Assembly (NCBI GenBank): GCA_001642005.1
Contig: LWCA01000133.1
Location: forward strand, 1-49,482
From: Intoshia linei
Taxonomy: Eukaryota > Orthonectida > Rhopaluridae
Direction: 5' to 3'
Length of the DNA: 49,482 nt
Numbering within the stretch: position 1 is the first letter of the stretch; each line of letters starts with the position of its first letter. The position numbers were made by a program, and so were the translations under genes. The notes under the pieces are model-generated. The model worked only from the letters and a program-made list of their open reading frames with translations. It searched no databases and was not told the origin of the DNA. Below, in pieces: positions 9,384 through 20,500 of the stretch.

Positions 9384-12038
9384 ATGAGTGAAACATGTCT
9401 CAAAGTTGATACATTTGCTAAAAATGAAATAAATACTACAGTGGATAATGGAAACAACACAGAAAATGACATGAAAATAGAGGTTCCAAAGAAGAGACGT
9501 AGAACCACACGAAATTCTGTTGTGCTAAGGTTTTCTATTTTTTGATTAATATATAATATAAAGTATTTTTAATATATTCCATATAGTGAAATTGTTACTG
9601 TTCAAAATTTGATTACATACCATTGGCCTCCTACCTCAGATCAACCTGAATTAATGGACAAGATTGATTTTAATGGTGAATTACCTGAAAACTATATTAT
9701 ACAGGTTATTTAAAAATATTTATATTATATTACAATATTTTATCGAATATTTAGGAACAAGTTGCTTTATTTTTGGGAATTACTTCATTTAAAAGAAAAT
9801 ATCCTGGTAATTATTACACACATTATTTATTATTCATTGTTAAATAGATTTACAAAGATTTAATATTGCAATGGTTGAAAGAAATTATTTGTTGGAGAAT
9901 AAATACGTTTCAGAAAAAATGTGTAATTTAGGAATTACAAAATTACTCGCCGATGATGTTTTTGATATAATGGCTCGAGATTACGATGATAAATGGGTAG
10001 AATATCAGGAATATTTAAAGGAAGTCAAACGTAGAGAGGATCATGAGAAACTAATTTGCAAAAAAAAAGTTATTATTTGGAATAATTTTTATAATTATCA
10101 TTAGATGGAATTGGATGATGAAAGTATGCAAAAATTTACATCTAAAGCCGTAAAGTCGGCAGCAAAATTCAATTCACTTTTACAAAACAGACGTTTAAAA
10201 GACCATAAATCTTATTTAGATTTTCAAACATTTGTAATTTATTATTTCTAATTGGAATCGTCACATTCAGTGTTTTAACTTGTACTGATACAATTCAGAT
10301 TTGTGTCTACTTAGATTTTGGATATTTTTATCATTAGTAAACCTCTTATCTTAGTAAATCACCAAATGTTATGACTAACCCGGTATAATGTACTGCAGAA
10401 ACTTGTTTAATTTTAAAACGAATTATATATTTTAGAATATCCATTATCCTCAATTACCTTCTAAATTAACTGGTTCATTAAAACCTGACGATTATGCAAT
10501 TTCAATGGTTCCCCAGCAATATCAAAACTATTATAAAGAGTAAATTTGTATAAAAATGAATATATTTATATGTTAATAATTTAGATATACTAGCCAAGAA
10601 TTAAAAGATTTACCATTGAAAACAGTTACATCTAAAAAATATGGAGAAAAACTAATTACAATTGAACGGAATGAAATATCAAATAACGAAATTTCTCGCT
10701 CAGTTCATATACCGCGTGCCACGTTACCACCTATATTAGCTTCAACAAAGAAAACTATTAGTGTAAAATTTAAATTTGATTCATCAAAAATTAACTCTTA
10801 GTGTAATATTATTAAAAATAACGGCGGTGGATTATACATATTTGAGACGGTACGATTTAATCGTATTGTCACTATTTTTCACGAAAAAATAAATACATTC
10901 TAAAATTGGTAACTCTATAATTACGATAATATTACTTGGTGCAACAAAATAAAAATTTTTTCGAGATAACGAATTATTTTAATTTATTAATGATCTACTC
11001 ACTACAAAGATTAGAATGATATATAATATTACATTTTTACAGATATCATTCACACAAAATGTCATTATTTTAACTTATTAACTTAAAATAAGTTCATTTG
11101 AGTTAAATATTCATGTAAATATCTAGAATTTTAAAAATGGAATAACTTCCGAAGACGACCTCGAAAAAAATATGAAAGCAACTACCTACCTCTGAACTGA
11201 GAGGATTATAATGATTTATATTTTACGTTTTTTAGTGTTTCACTGTGTTATTCGATATAATGACATTATTACAAAAAATTATTACCAATAGTTAACGTTC
11301 TCATTTCTTGTTTAATGGCCAATGATGAATATAATGATTTTTATATGCCTACAATATTTTTGCAATATATAACGTACATATAATCGGAGATTATATGTAT
11401 TATTAATCGCACATTAATATTTGTTTTAGTCCAAACAATGTTATATATGCAAAAAACTTGTGCCTATTGATGAATTAACTTGTAAATGTGGCGTAATTGG
11501 TAATTTATAAATTGAAATTGTTTTTGAAAAATTATACATTTAGCCCATAAAACATGTGTTACTGTTGATAATATTGAATTAAATGACTGGAAATGTCAAA
11601 ACTGCACTTTTCTTAATGTACTTTTTATATTATTTTCTAATATTTTTAACTAAACCACCTTTTTCTACTTACTGTGAGTAAGATATTATAGGTCACTTAC
11701 AGGGTAGTTTATGTGTCGAATATTATTTGGGTTAAATATCAATTTAAAATAACAGATTGTAATGGTCATTGATATAAAAAGTTTAATAAATCTCAATTCA
11801 TTATTATAATGTAATAATTGATTTTTTTGTAACGAAAGTATAAATCGAGACAGTTCCTGGGACCCAGGGTATATTTTCGAATTTGAAAAACATTTTTTAT
11901 ATACAATTACTTATACATGTTAATTTTTAATAGATTAAAATGGAAAAATCAACCGAATGTTCCAAATGCAAAAAGAGTTTTTTATTCAATGGATCAAATA
12001 AAAACCAATTAATCTGCTTGCAATGTTCAAATGATTAA
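9384..12038 (+). CDS. PHF10: PHF10/SAYP-like subunit of the PBAF remodelling complex
   Basis: Chromatin-remodelling (SWI/SNF PBAF) subunit. Exons: 9384-9529, 9587-9704, 9755-9806, 9848-10068, 10105-10233, 10436-10539, 10585-10762, 11430-11499, 11544-11617, 11934-12038. The SAY region is clear: TYHWPP, EQVALFLGITSFKRKYPDL, then NLGITKLLADDVFDIM, AVKSAAKFNSLL, and QYQNYYKEYTSQELKDLPL, each matching human PHF10 in order. Exons 8-9 give one PHD finger (CYIC, CKC, HKTC, WKCQNC: a C4HC3 set). The last exon keeps only a CSKC...CLQC Cys pair set where vertebrates have a second full PHD. The N-terminal KKRRRTTR looks like a nuclear signal. Joining exons 7 and 8 across 667 nt rests on phase and on the vertebrate domain order; without it, the gene would end at 10801. 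Confidence 0.82.
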
Positions 12039-12048
12039 ATATTGTACA

Positions 12049-13275
12049 TCAAATTTTATTAAATTTATTTTCAAACCATTTAAATCTAAAGAAACGTTTT
12101 GTTTTTTTAATCGATATTTGATTGGGATGAGGTTTAGAATGATATTTTTGTTTAATTTTTTCTTTTTCCAAGTTATTTATTTTGTCTATATTTTCATTTA
12201 ATTTTCCAATAATCATGTTTGTTTTAGATGCTAGTTCACGAAAGTTATTTGATAAATCAAACACATGAGATTCCAAATTTTGAATTCTTTTTTGAAGTGG
12301 TCTAAATTCGATTAAAATGTACTAATTTAATTATGATCTTATGAAAATTTTAATTCCCCGCAAAAATATTTCAAACTAATGCTTTATTCCTATTATACTT
12401 ATACATATGTTACCGACCGTTTCAAGAATCAGTCATTTTGCTATTTCAGGCAAAGTAAAAAATTTAATTTTTTTCGATATCTGAAGAAAAAATTAAATGT
12501 ACGTTTATTTAGTCTTACACTTAATTGGCTTATTAAGATTTGAATATATTTGAACTCAGAGTGCATAATTCATTTACGAATGCTGGAAACTGCGATCCTA
12601 GTGATGATAAGGATGCTAAAGTAGTCGAAGCTTTTTTGTATTTATATCAACTTGTTTCAGACTCAATAAATAAACTCATAAACAGTAGAATTTTTCAAAC
12701 CATTCAAACTCAATTTTTAGCAAAAAAAATATTTATACAATAATGTAAGTATAAATTACAATTTAATGTCACATTATGTGTAATTAAAACAACCAAAACT
12801 GCAGTATACTAGTGAAATAATTTTTTACGTGACTGTGTTTGATACCAAAAAGGTTGAATTGAAACCCAGTGTTTTAAATTAGAGCTGATCAGAATGTACA
12901 TTGTACAATAACAATAAATTACCTCAAATCTTTAAGTTTAGGTTCATTAGGTTTGTATCTATAATTTTTTATATAACTACTGGTGGTACTTCCAATGCTA
13001 TTTCGCCTATATGGTTTGCGTTTTGTACCTTCTTGTGATCGGATTTTTACTCTAGATTCTATTGATCCTTGAGCTTTATCAAACCAAACATTTTTTTCAG
13101 TTATTGTCGCTTCTAATCCTTGATACAAGACGTATAGGGAAGAGACTTGTCTTTTGAGTTTGGTTAATTCGGAAACGTCTAAATTGAAAAAATATTTAAA
13201 TGAGCTGAATCCGTGAATTATTGATACAAAATATTTTTTACTTATCGAAAATGGATACTGAATATATGTTGTCAC
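12049..13275 (-). CDS. Unknown coiled-coil protein
   Basis: Three exons by splice signals: a short start exon (13275 to about 13240), a middle exon ending at 12923 (...KLKDLR), and a last exon 12301-12049. The N-terminal part reads VSELTKLKRQVSSLYVLYQG, a likely coiled coil; the middle is basic and Ser/Arg-rich (RKPYRRNSIGSTTSS); and a second heptad-like helix spans PLQKRIQNLESHV to NIDKINNLEKEK. The C-terminus is Lys/Phe-rich. No family recognised; a scaffold role is a guess. The stop is 10 nt from that of the PHF10-like gene. The 621-nt second intron contains a plus-strand open frame (12540-12743). The start is uncertain. Confidence 0.5.
12540..12743 (+). CDS. Orphan ORF inside an opposite-strand intron
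   Basis: A 67-codon frame with a coding-like middle (RVHNSFTNAGNCDPSDDKDA, then VVEAFLYLYQLV). The first codon may not be the true start: a possible acceptor lies just before it (ttattaag). I recognise no family. It may be a transposon scrap or a small nested gene. It is listed because the opposite strand has stops throughout and cannot explain the frame. Confidence 0.25.
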   Translation: MNIFELRVHNSFTNAGNCDPSDDKDAKVVEAFLYLYQLVSDSINKLINSRIFQTIQTQFLAKKIFIQ

Positions 13276-13706
13276 ACTATGATAGAGAATTTCAGGTATT
13301 TACAATTTTATTTTTTCTGGAATTCATGTTATTTATGACGAATTTTAGGGTTGTAACTATAATTGTAATGTTTCTACTTAATTTTTAATATTATATACTC
13401 ATTCTATAATAAATTAAAAAAATCGGACCAAAAAATTGTTTTTGAAATTATTTAGAAAAATGTTAACAAATTAACCGTTAATGTGAATAATTTAGTAATG
13501 TTAGTTTAATTTAAGGTGAAAGAACCGGTTCATAGTAAAACAAGATTAGGAACCCCTGCTTTTATAGGTTGATAATAATGAATAGTAATAAGTTTATATA
13601 TGATTTTATTATTGAATTTATTCTTTTTGTAAAATTTAAAAGCTTCCCCTCGCCAGAGCTTGTACGAATTGCATCAAAGTCAAACTGGTCATAATAAAAA
13701 GTTAAT
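13276..13706. other. Intergenic gap with possible stray first exon and hAT end
   Basis: At 13251-13295 a plus-strand ATG frame (MDTEYMLSHYDREFQ) ends at a gtatt donor but overlaps the opposite gene's start, and no following exon was found. Around 13550 aggaacccctg looks like a hAT end, but no partner end was found. Confidence 0.3.
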
Positions 13707-14244
13707 ATATCGCAGTGTTAGAGTTATAATGTTCAATCTGCATTTTTGTCAAAAATGAGGTTTTTGATGAAAAATGTTTTTGAATCATATCTTTTACATT
13801 TTTACCCAAAAAAATTAAGCTTGAAAACGTATTATTTTATGATATAACGAACATTTACTGGTTTAAACTCATTAAAATTTAAGATATTAAAAGTATGTTA
13901 ATCAAAATGGACAATGAGTAAAGAATTTTATAATTTAAATATATAAATTGATACAAATTAATTTTGATGATAAAAATGTTAAATGTTAACAGTTTCTATA
14001 GAATAATGTTCTATTTGCAATTTTCAAATCAAATAGTTAGTCAGATTGTTCCATTAGTGAAATTTAAGTTCTGAAAAACGCTTATGTTTTTATTTTTCGT
14101 ACGAAACTTTTCAATATATTTTAACAAATATTAAAAAACTAAATTTTAACATAAAAATTATATTTTAGTAATTTTAAACTTTAAAGTCGATTTATGAAAA
14201 ACTGTTTTAGCAGATAGAACAATATAACTCTAACACTGCGATAT
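13707..14244. mobile_element. TIR element (~538 bp)
   Basis: The ends atatcgcagtgttagagtta and the reverse complement of taactctaacactgcgatat form inverted repeats of at least 35 bp with few mismatches. TA flanks are possible on both sides but run into the repeat, so the exact border is unclear. The inside is AT-rich without a coding frame, so it is a MITE. It ends about 40 bp from the stop of the gene at 14287. Confidence 0.7.
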
Positions 14245-14286
14245 TATAAACGTTATAAAAATAATACTATATTAACCATTAGAATT

Positions 14287-14616
14287 TTATTGGAGTAACG
14301 TGTTAATACATTCAATTAAACGTAAATTACTTTTTGTTCTTGCAGTCGGAAGTGGTATGGGTGCTTTATTGATTCGATTATTAATTCTAACGCTTTTAAG
14401 ACTTTTTATCAGTGAATCATCTTCATCTGATATTGAAGGAGGTAATGATGGTATGCTAGATATTTTATTCGATTTGTCGTCTTCGCTAGCAGAAGCAGCT
14501 GAAGATTTTTTAGTGTAGTCGCTAGAATTTTGTGAAGATTGAGAAGAAATATAGTAATCACTTTGAATGTTATTTTTGAGAGGAAAATTGTCAAACACTT
14601 GAATTTTGGAAAACAT
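14287..14616 (-). CDS. Unknown Ser-rich acidic protein, 109 aa
   Basis: Single exon. Low complexity: SSQSSQNSSDYTKKSSAASA, then a Pro/Asp stretch (SI...PPSISDEDDSL) and a short basic C-terminal segment (SVRINNRINKAPIPLPTAR). It looks disordered. No family recognised. The overlapping plus-strand frame at 14300-14518 is its mirror. Support is the open frame and protein-like composition only. Confidence 0.45.
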   Translation of the reverse strand: MFSKIQVFDNFPLKNNIQSDYYISSQSSQNSSDYTKKSSAASASEDDKSNKISSIPSLPPSISDEDDSLIKSLKSVRINNRINKAPIPLPTARTKSNLRLIECINTLLQ

Positions 14617-14822
14617 TAGAATGAATTTTAGTTTAAATGTTTACAGATGATCAATTGTGGGTGTCGGCAAATTGTAAATAAAAATAGAATTTTAAAGTAG
14701 CTTACAAATTATAACCTCAATTTTAAGGTTCATTTGATTATATAAATGCAATAAAATATTAAATTATAAGATTTTATTGTTAAAAGATGAAACAACATTT
14801 AATACACTTAATCATTGAAATA

Positions 14823-15528
14823 TCAATTTACTGTATTTATATTGCAGCTTTCCAAACTTTGACAAATGGCTTCGTTAAATTGTTCTATTCTAGTCTAAAT
14901 GGTAGAAAATGATGTTTTTATTATTTTCATTGTTGCTAAATACCGTTGAAGCTTCCATGAAAATTCCATTAGGCAAATTTCTTTGAATATATTCTAAAAA
15001 TGTCGATAGGGTAGATCCAGTCATATTTATTAGCTAAATTAAATATTAGTTTTGATTTACGATTACACTATATAATATATACCTTGATATTCATAAAATG
15101 AGTTCTAACTTCGTATTGAATTAGATTCTTTTTATGTAAATGAATGGATCGCAATGTTGTAAAACGATGAAATGTAGGTTTTTCTAATATTTTGCTAAAT
15201 AATGAAACAACAAATATTTATTTATTACGATTCTTTAATAGTTAGATCTAGATTTTTCGAAACCATCTCTATAAACGTTTGATAACTTTTTAGCACAGCT
15301 ATATCGTGACCTTTCAATTTCAAATGAACCATCGAAAATAAATCGTCCACATTTTGCAAGTGTTCGTCGCACTCTGCTTCTTGGGATAAATTCTAAATCA
15401 TATTGACAAAAATGACCAAGGTTTTCTGTGTATTCATGTCCTCTGGGATATCTTTCCCCAATGCAGATCTGCGAACTATTATCGGGAGCATAAAAATTAA
15501 TTGAATGTATTGAACGTAAAAAAGTCAA
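14823..15528 (-). CDS. Unknown multi-exon protein
   Basis: Four exons whose phases agree: 15528-15264, 15183-15089, 15033-14944, 14894-14823. The first exon is rich in aromatic and charged residues (INFYAPDNSSQICIGERYPR, CGRFIFDGSFEIERSRY); later exons read FHRFTTLRSIHLHKKN, STLSTFLEYIQRNLPNG and RIEQFNEAICQSLESC. A further 5' exon is likely, since the frame stays open upstream to an acceptor-like ctaacag near 15552. I do not recognise the family. Consistent phase across three introns of about 50-80 nt makes it a real gene rather than chance. Confidence 0.55.
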
Positions 15529-15700
15529 ATAATATTTTGGTAACGTCTGTTAGCAATTAGATGTTGGTTTCGAAAAAATTCAACCTGAAACAAATCCGCG
15601 CTAGAAAGTGTGGGAATAATAAATATAAAATTGGTAATACAAAAAAATTTACATTGTATATTACCTGTCCGAGGTGAAGAAAGAGTGGTAATCCCTAGAT

Positions 15701-15941
15701 TAGTGATGACAAAAAACATAACACGTGTGTCACTAGTAACACGCACAAGGATTCGACTTGACACGCTGGTAAAAAGCTTATTTGAAATTTTTAATATGGT
15801 GTGGAAAAATTAACTCAAAAGTGTGTAATAATAGAAAAGTATACATACCCAAAATTATTTATCATTTAAGAGTGACACGCAACTATAAAAGAAAACAGCA
15901 ACATTTTTTTGGCACACCAACTAAAAAGTCTTGCCATCACG
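15701..15941. mobile_element. Decayed hAT-like element
   Basis: Begins tagtgatgac and ends ttgccatcacg, an imperfect hAT-style inverted repeat. Flanks ccctagat and tcttagat may be an eroded 8-bp target repeat. No coding content. Confidence 0.4.
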
Positions 15942-16622
15942 TCTTAGATCAACAGAAATAGTAAATTATTAAAATCATTTTTCCAACCACGGCCACATCG
16001 CTATCTAGTGGGTTAACAAATATTGAAACACCACTACAGGGTCGACATCCTTGTTAAAAAGCATAATGTTAAATTTTGCAATTCGTATTATACCGATGAG
16101 ATTTAAGTTATTTTGAAAAAAATTTTATTATTATTAATAATTTATTATCAAATTTATTGTAATGTAAATTATAAATTCTTGTCGATTATTATCTATTATT
16201 TTAAATTCAAGCTTAAAGTGTAGATAACGTAGAATTGAATACCACTTCAAATACTACAAATAAGTCAAGTAAACTATTGTCGAAAGAAAAATTGAATGCT
16301 AAAAATTTTACATATATTTAAAAAAGTCATTATATTGGTCCATTTTTGTAGGGTATTATAATACCCGACAATTATAGCATGATTTATTTGTGTCATTTAC
16401 TTAAAAATAATAAAATTGGTTCAGTTATTTGTCTGTAAAAGTAATTTTAGTTTAAAAAAATGAAAAATAAACATAAAATTTCTAAAAAAGTAAACATTCG
16501 TCACCCTGCCAAATTTCAAAGTTGTAGTCTATTATTTCGCAGATATTAATAATCACTAAATGTGACGACATTGGAAAATAATTTTCAATAACATTAGTGG
16601 GACGCGCCAATACTATCATAAA
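15942..16622. other. Intergenic gap
   Basis: Mostly AT-rich sequence. A 36-codon open stretch at about 16215-16321 (+) and one on the opposite strand in the same place (ending near 16216) could each be a last exon, but neither could be joined to a gene. Confidence 0.3.
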
Positions 16623-16823
16623 CTATAATTTTTTAACATTTACCTCCTTTGTGATGGAATAAGGTATAGCTTTAATTTTCAGTAAGTGAGCGGGAATTGA
16701 ATTGAAACGATTCTCATAACATCGAATTGGTTGATGGTTTACTGTAATTGCAATTTTTCCACAGCTTTTAAAATTATTTATAGCAGATCCGCATAGTCGT
16801 AAATTTTTGACCAATTTAAACAT
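16623..16823 (-). CDS. Unknown protein, N-terminal exon, possibly mitochondrial
   Basis: A 66-codon frame starting MFKLVKNLRLCGSAINNFK: basic, hydroxylated and lacking early acids, as in a mitochondrial presequence. It continues ...PAHLLKIKAIPYSITKE and meets a gtaaat donor near 16643, so the true gene probably splices onward. No later exon was identified with confidence. Its start codon is 7 nt from a plus-strand ATG at 16831. Family not recognised. Confidence 0.4.
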   Translation of the reverse strand: MFKLVKNLRLCGSAINNFKSCGKIAITVNHQPIRCYENRFNSIPAHLLKIKAIPYSITKEVNVKKL

Positions 16824-16830
16824 ATTTAAA

Positions 16831-17583
16831 ATGGATAAAATTCAACTAAATATTATCGCTCACGTCGCAGGAATAAATGTTTATTTGAAAGATTAATTTT
16901 CCATAACTAATAAGCATTTTACGATTACTTCTTGATGAAAATACTTTATTTAGCCGTGTTATTAATGACGGACTGTTAACATTTATGAGGAATCAAAAGA
17001 AACTTCTTAAAACATGGGAAATGATTTAGGTAAAAGCGTAATTACCAAAAAAAATGTCATAACACATTTCCTACACAGGTAGATTAGTATCTTTTCATAT
17101 TAAATTCGATATTCGATAGTTAAATACTTATTTAACATTGTTACTGTATTGATAATGTTTACGTATATCTAAAAGATGATTTTTTACCCAAAATAATAAC
17201 CCAAAGGGTTAAGTTAACCCTATTATTACAAATATTTGAAAACAAAATTTTAGGTAATTTTTATGTGGCATTATTTCAGTTACTACTAGTCAAATTTTTT
17301 GGTAATTTTTACGATAATATTTTATCAACTGATACATAAAATATCAGGCTAGGCAAAACCGTTTAAAAAGTTCAAGAATGTTATGATATGCAATAATCAC
17401 GTTAAAAATGTGATAAATTCGAGAAATTTCATCAAGTGTACATTCTGAAATGAAATGGCTCTCATTGAGCTCCATACAAATCATTAATATCGTCAATAAT
17501 AATAAGCTTTGTAACATCGCTCATAAGATAGCAAAAATTTATTTTGAATTATTCAGTTTTTATTGTGTAAATTAATTCAATAT
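16831..17583. other. Gap with small open frames
   Basis: A plus-strand frame from 16831 (MDKIQLNIIAHVAGIN...) stops after 21 codons. A second at about 16919-17028 reads LRLLLDENTLFSRVINDGLL to a stop. Phases do not allow a simple join, so no gene is called. Around 17200 agggttaagttaaccct is a near-palindrome. Confidence 0.3.
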
Positions 17584-20500
17584 ATGATTTTGAAATGGTC
17601 ACTAAAAATCATACATATAAAAAATGTAATTTGTGGAAACCAAATAATACGAGATTTTGGAAATTTGATTTTGCATAAACATATTGAAAAAAAATGGAAA
17701 TTAAGTCAAACTTTGTACAGTTATAATAGCAATCGAACGGCATGTAGTTTCCCAGAATTTTCAACAGGAAAATTTGCTAGAGTTGCTACTTCATCTATAC
17801 TTGCAACAAAAGGGAATAGTAGTGTATTGAGTGTATGTGTAATTGACGATGAACCTCGAGATTTAAATTTAAACTTAAATGTAAATTATAAACAAAACAT
17901 GTCTGCTGCCTCTAGAATACCTACAAATTTTTTTAGAAGAGATTTGGGTAACTCCCAAACGGAAATATTGACATCAAGACTTATAGACAGATCATTGAGA
18001 TCTGGGTTATCCTCGATACAAAAGGGGATTAATATAACCGCAAATCTTATGTCCATTGACGCTGAAAGCGATCCCGACATTTTATCTATAAATTCTGCTT
18101 CTTTAGCGATTCAAAAGACAGGATTAAATTTTGATCCCGTTGCAGCATGTAGAGTTTGCATTATTGACGATAAAGTAGAAATAAATCCTTTAGCGCACGA
18201 AGCTGCACTTTCTACTGTGAATTTGGTTGTAGTTTCAAATAATGCCCAAAAAATTGTCATGATTGAAGGTGACGGGGAAGAAATTGATAATGATAACATT
18301 CTAGTATGCCTTACTTCAGCCATAGAAAAAAATGATGAATTATTGAATATTATGAAAAAGTTTATATCTAATCATACTAAACACTGCATTAACAATGAAA
18401 ATACTTGGATAGATGCTGATATTTCATCAGATGAGGGTACTTTTTTAGAAGATAATATATCCGCAGCCATTACTGAATTGTTTAATAAAAAAATAAAACA
18501 CAGAAATGATTTTCACGTCAATATAATGAATATTAGGAAAAATATTAAAAAACTCTTCTTTCAAACGTTTCCCGATTCAAAAAAAAGCATTGATAGTTTT
18601 ATGGATAATTCAATACGACAAAAATGTAGAAATTTGATAATTACGCATAAACGCAGGTTTTTTTAAATATACATTTATGTGACATTAATTAATTTAAGAA
18701 TCGTTATACAAATATAAATAATTGTATATAGAAATATTTTCAATAAATTAAAATGGTTAAAATCACTTTAGGCCATATTTTTTCAGGTAACTAATAAAAA
18801 AAATCATTTACAATTTTAACTTTTTAACTTTCGGTTTATGTTTTAGTTTTAGTATACGAATACATATTGTATTACTTATAATATTTAGATTTGATGATCG
18901 CCAACTATCAGAAATTAGAGAAATATATTCAGAAATTGACATTTTTCCGCTAGTGCACGCTTCCGCTTTGTTTCAAAGAGGTTACACTCAAGTTTATACC
19001 AGTTTAACATTTGATTCACCTCAATCAAGTGTAAAAATTGATCCCATAAACGCATTACTCACTGGAAAATCTGAAAATAAGTTTTTCCATCATTACGAGT
19101 TTCCCTCATTTGCCGTGAACGAGTCATCATCCAATAAAAAAATGAGACGTGAAGTGGGACACGGTATGTTAGCTGAAAAATCGATAAGATCTATTCTGCC
19201 TAGAGAAGACTTGGAATTTACTATACGCCTTAACTCACAAGTATTAGAATCTAATGGTAATCAATATTTTTAAATTTTATATAAAATCTATCAAAGGTTC
19301 TTCATCTATGGCTTCAGTGTGTGCTTCTAGCTTAGCATTGTTTTCTGCTGGAGTAAATATTAAAAGACACGTAGCAGGTGTTGCAGTAGGTATGCACTAA
19401 TATTTTATATTATGTATTCAACCTATTGGTACTTTTTTTATTAGAATTATTGTTGAAATTTAATTTGCTTCCTAGTTCATAATTATGAATTTAGTTAGTT
19501 ATTAATATAATAAAATTAACATAATATTAGTTATCATTTTCGTCATAAATAAATATTTTTTTTATACAATTCTATGTAACTGAATCTCATTTTTGGAACA
19601 TTTAAAATAATTAAAATCAGTATATTGGTGGGCCACAGACACCTTTGTAGCAATATTTAAATGTATATTTAAAAATATTATATAATTTAGGTTGTATTAT
19701 GGATGAAAATGAAACCGTTTATTTAACCGATATAACAGGGTTCGAGGATTATATTGGAGATATGGATTTTAAAATAGCTGGAACCAGTGAGGGTGTTACA
19801 GGAATTCAACTTGATCTTAAAACAAATGGATTAACCATAGATCAAATATCTAAATCGTTAGATATATCTTTATATGCACGTTTAAAAATTATTGAAAATT
19901 TAAAATCTACCATCAATATCAATAGAAATGTAAAAAACAAAGATTTTGTAAATAATATAAATTTTCCAATAATTGAATCTCGAAAAATTGAAATTGAAAA
20001 ACGAGCCCAATTGATAGGAGTGGGTGGTCTTAATCTGAGAAAAATTATTAATAAAACAGGTAATGATTTATTAGGTTATGAGTTTGATCAATGTTTCTCA
20101 ACGGGTGCAATCAGCAATTTTTATGTGTGTCTAACCAAAAATTGAAAACGAGCTATATACCATTTCACTGAGTAATAACAGATTATTTAGTTTTTTATAC
20201 CGAAAACATTTTTTAAATTTTAAGTTTTTCTTACAAAATCTTATACACTATAGCAGGGGTTATCAACTTTTATTTAGAATCGCTCTTAAGCCCATAATTC
20301 ACACATATTTTTTTAAAATCGCCCCCTCCATAATTTATAAACAAGTTATCACTGTTGATCAATTTTTTAAAGAGCGATCCGTAAAACCAATAATTCTAAT
20401 ATTGTAATATTTTTTTATGTTATCTTAGACATTGGCGGAGTATTAAAATAATTTATAATTATAATTTGATAATTTAATAAATTGTTCATAATTAATATAA

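Noticed and set aside
14300-14518. 72-codon plus-strand ORF
   Set aside because: Mirror of the Ser-rich gene on the minus strand; the Ser/Asp codons read backwards produce it.
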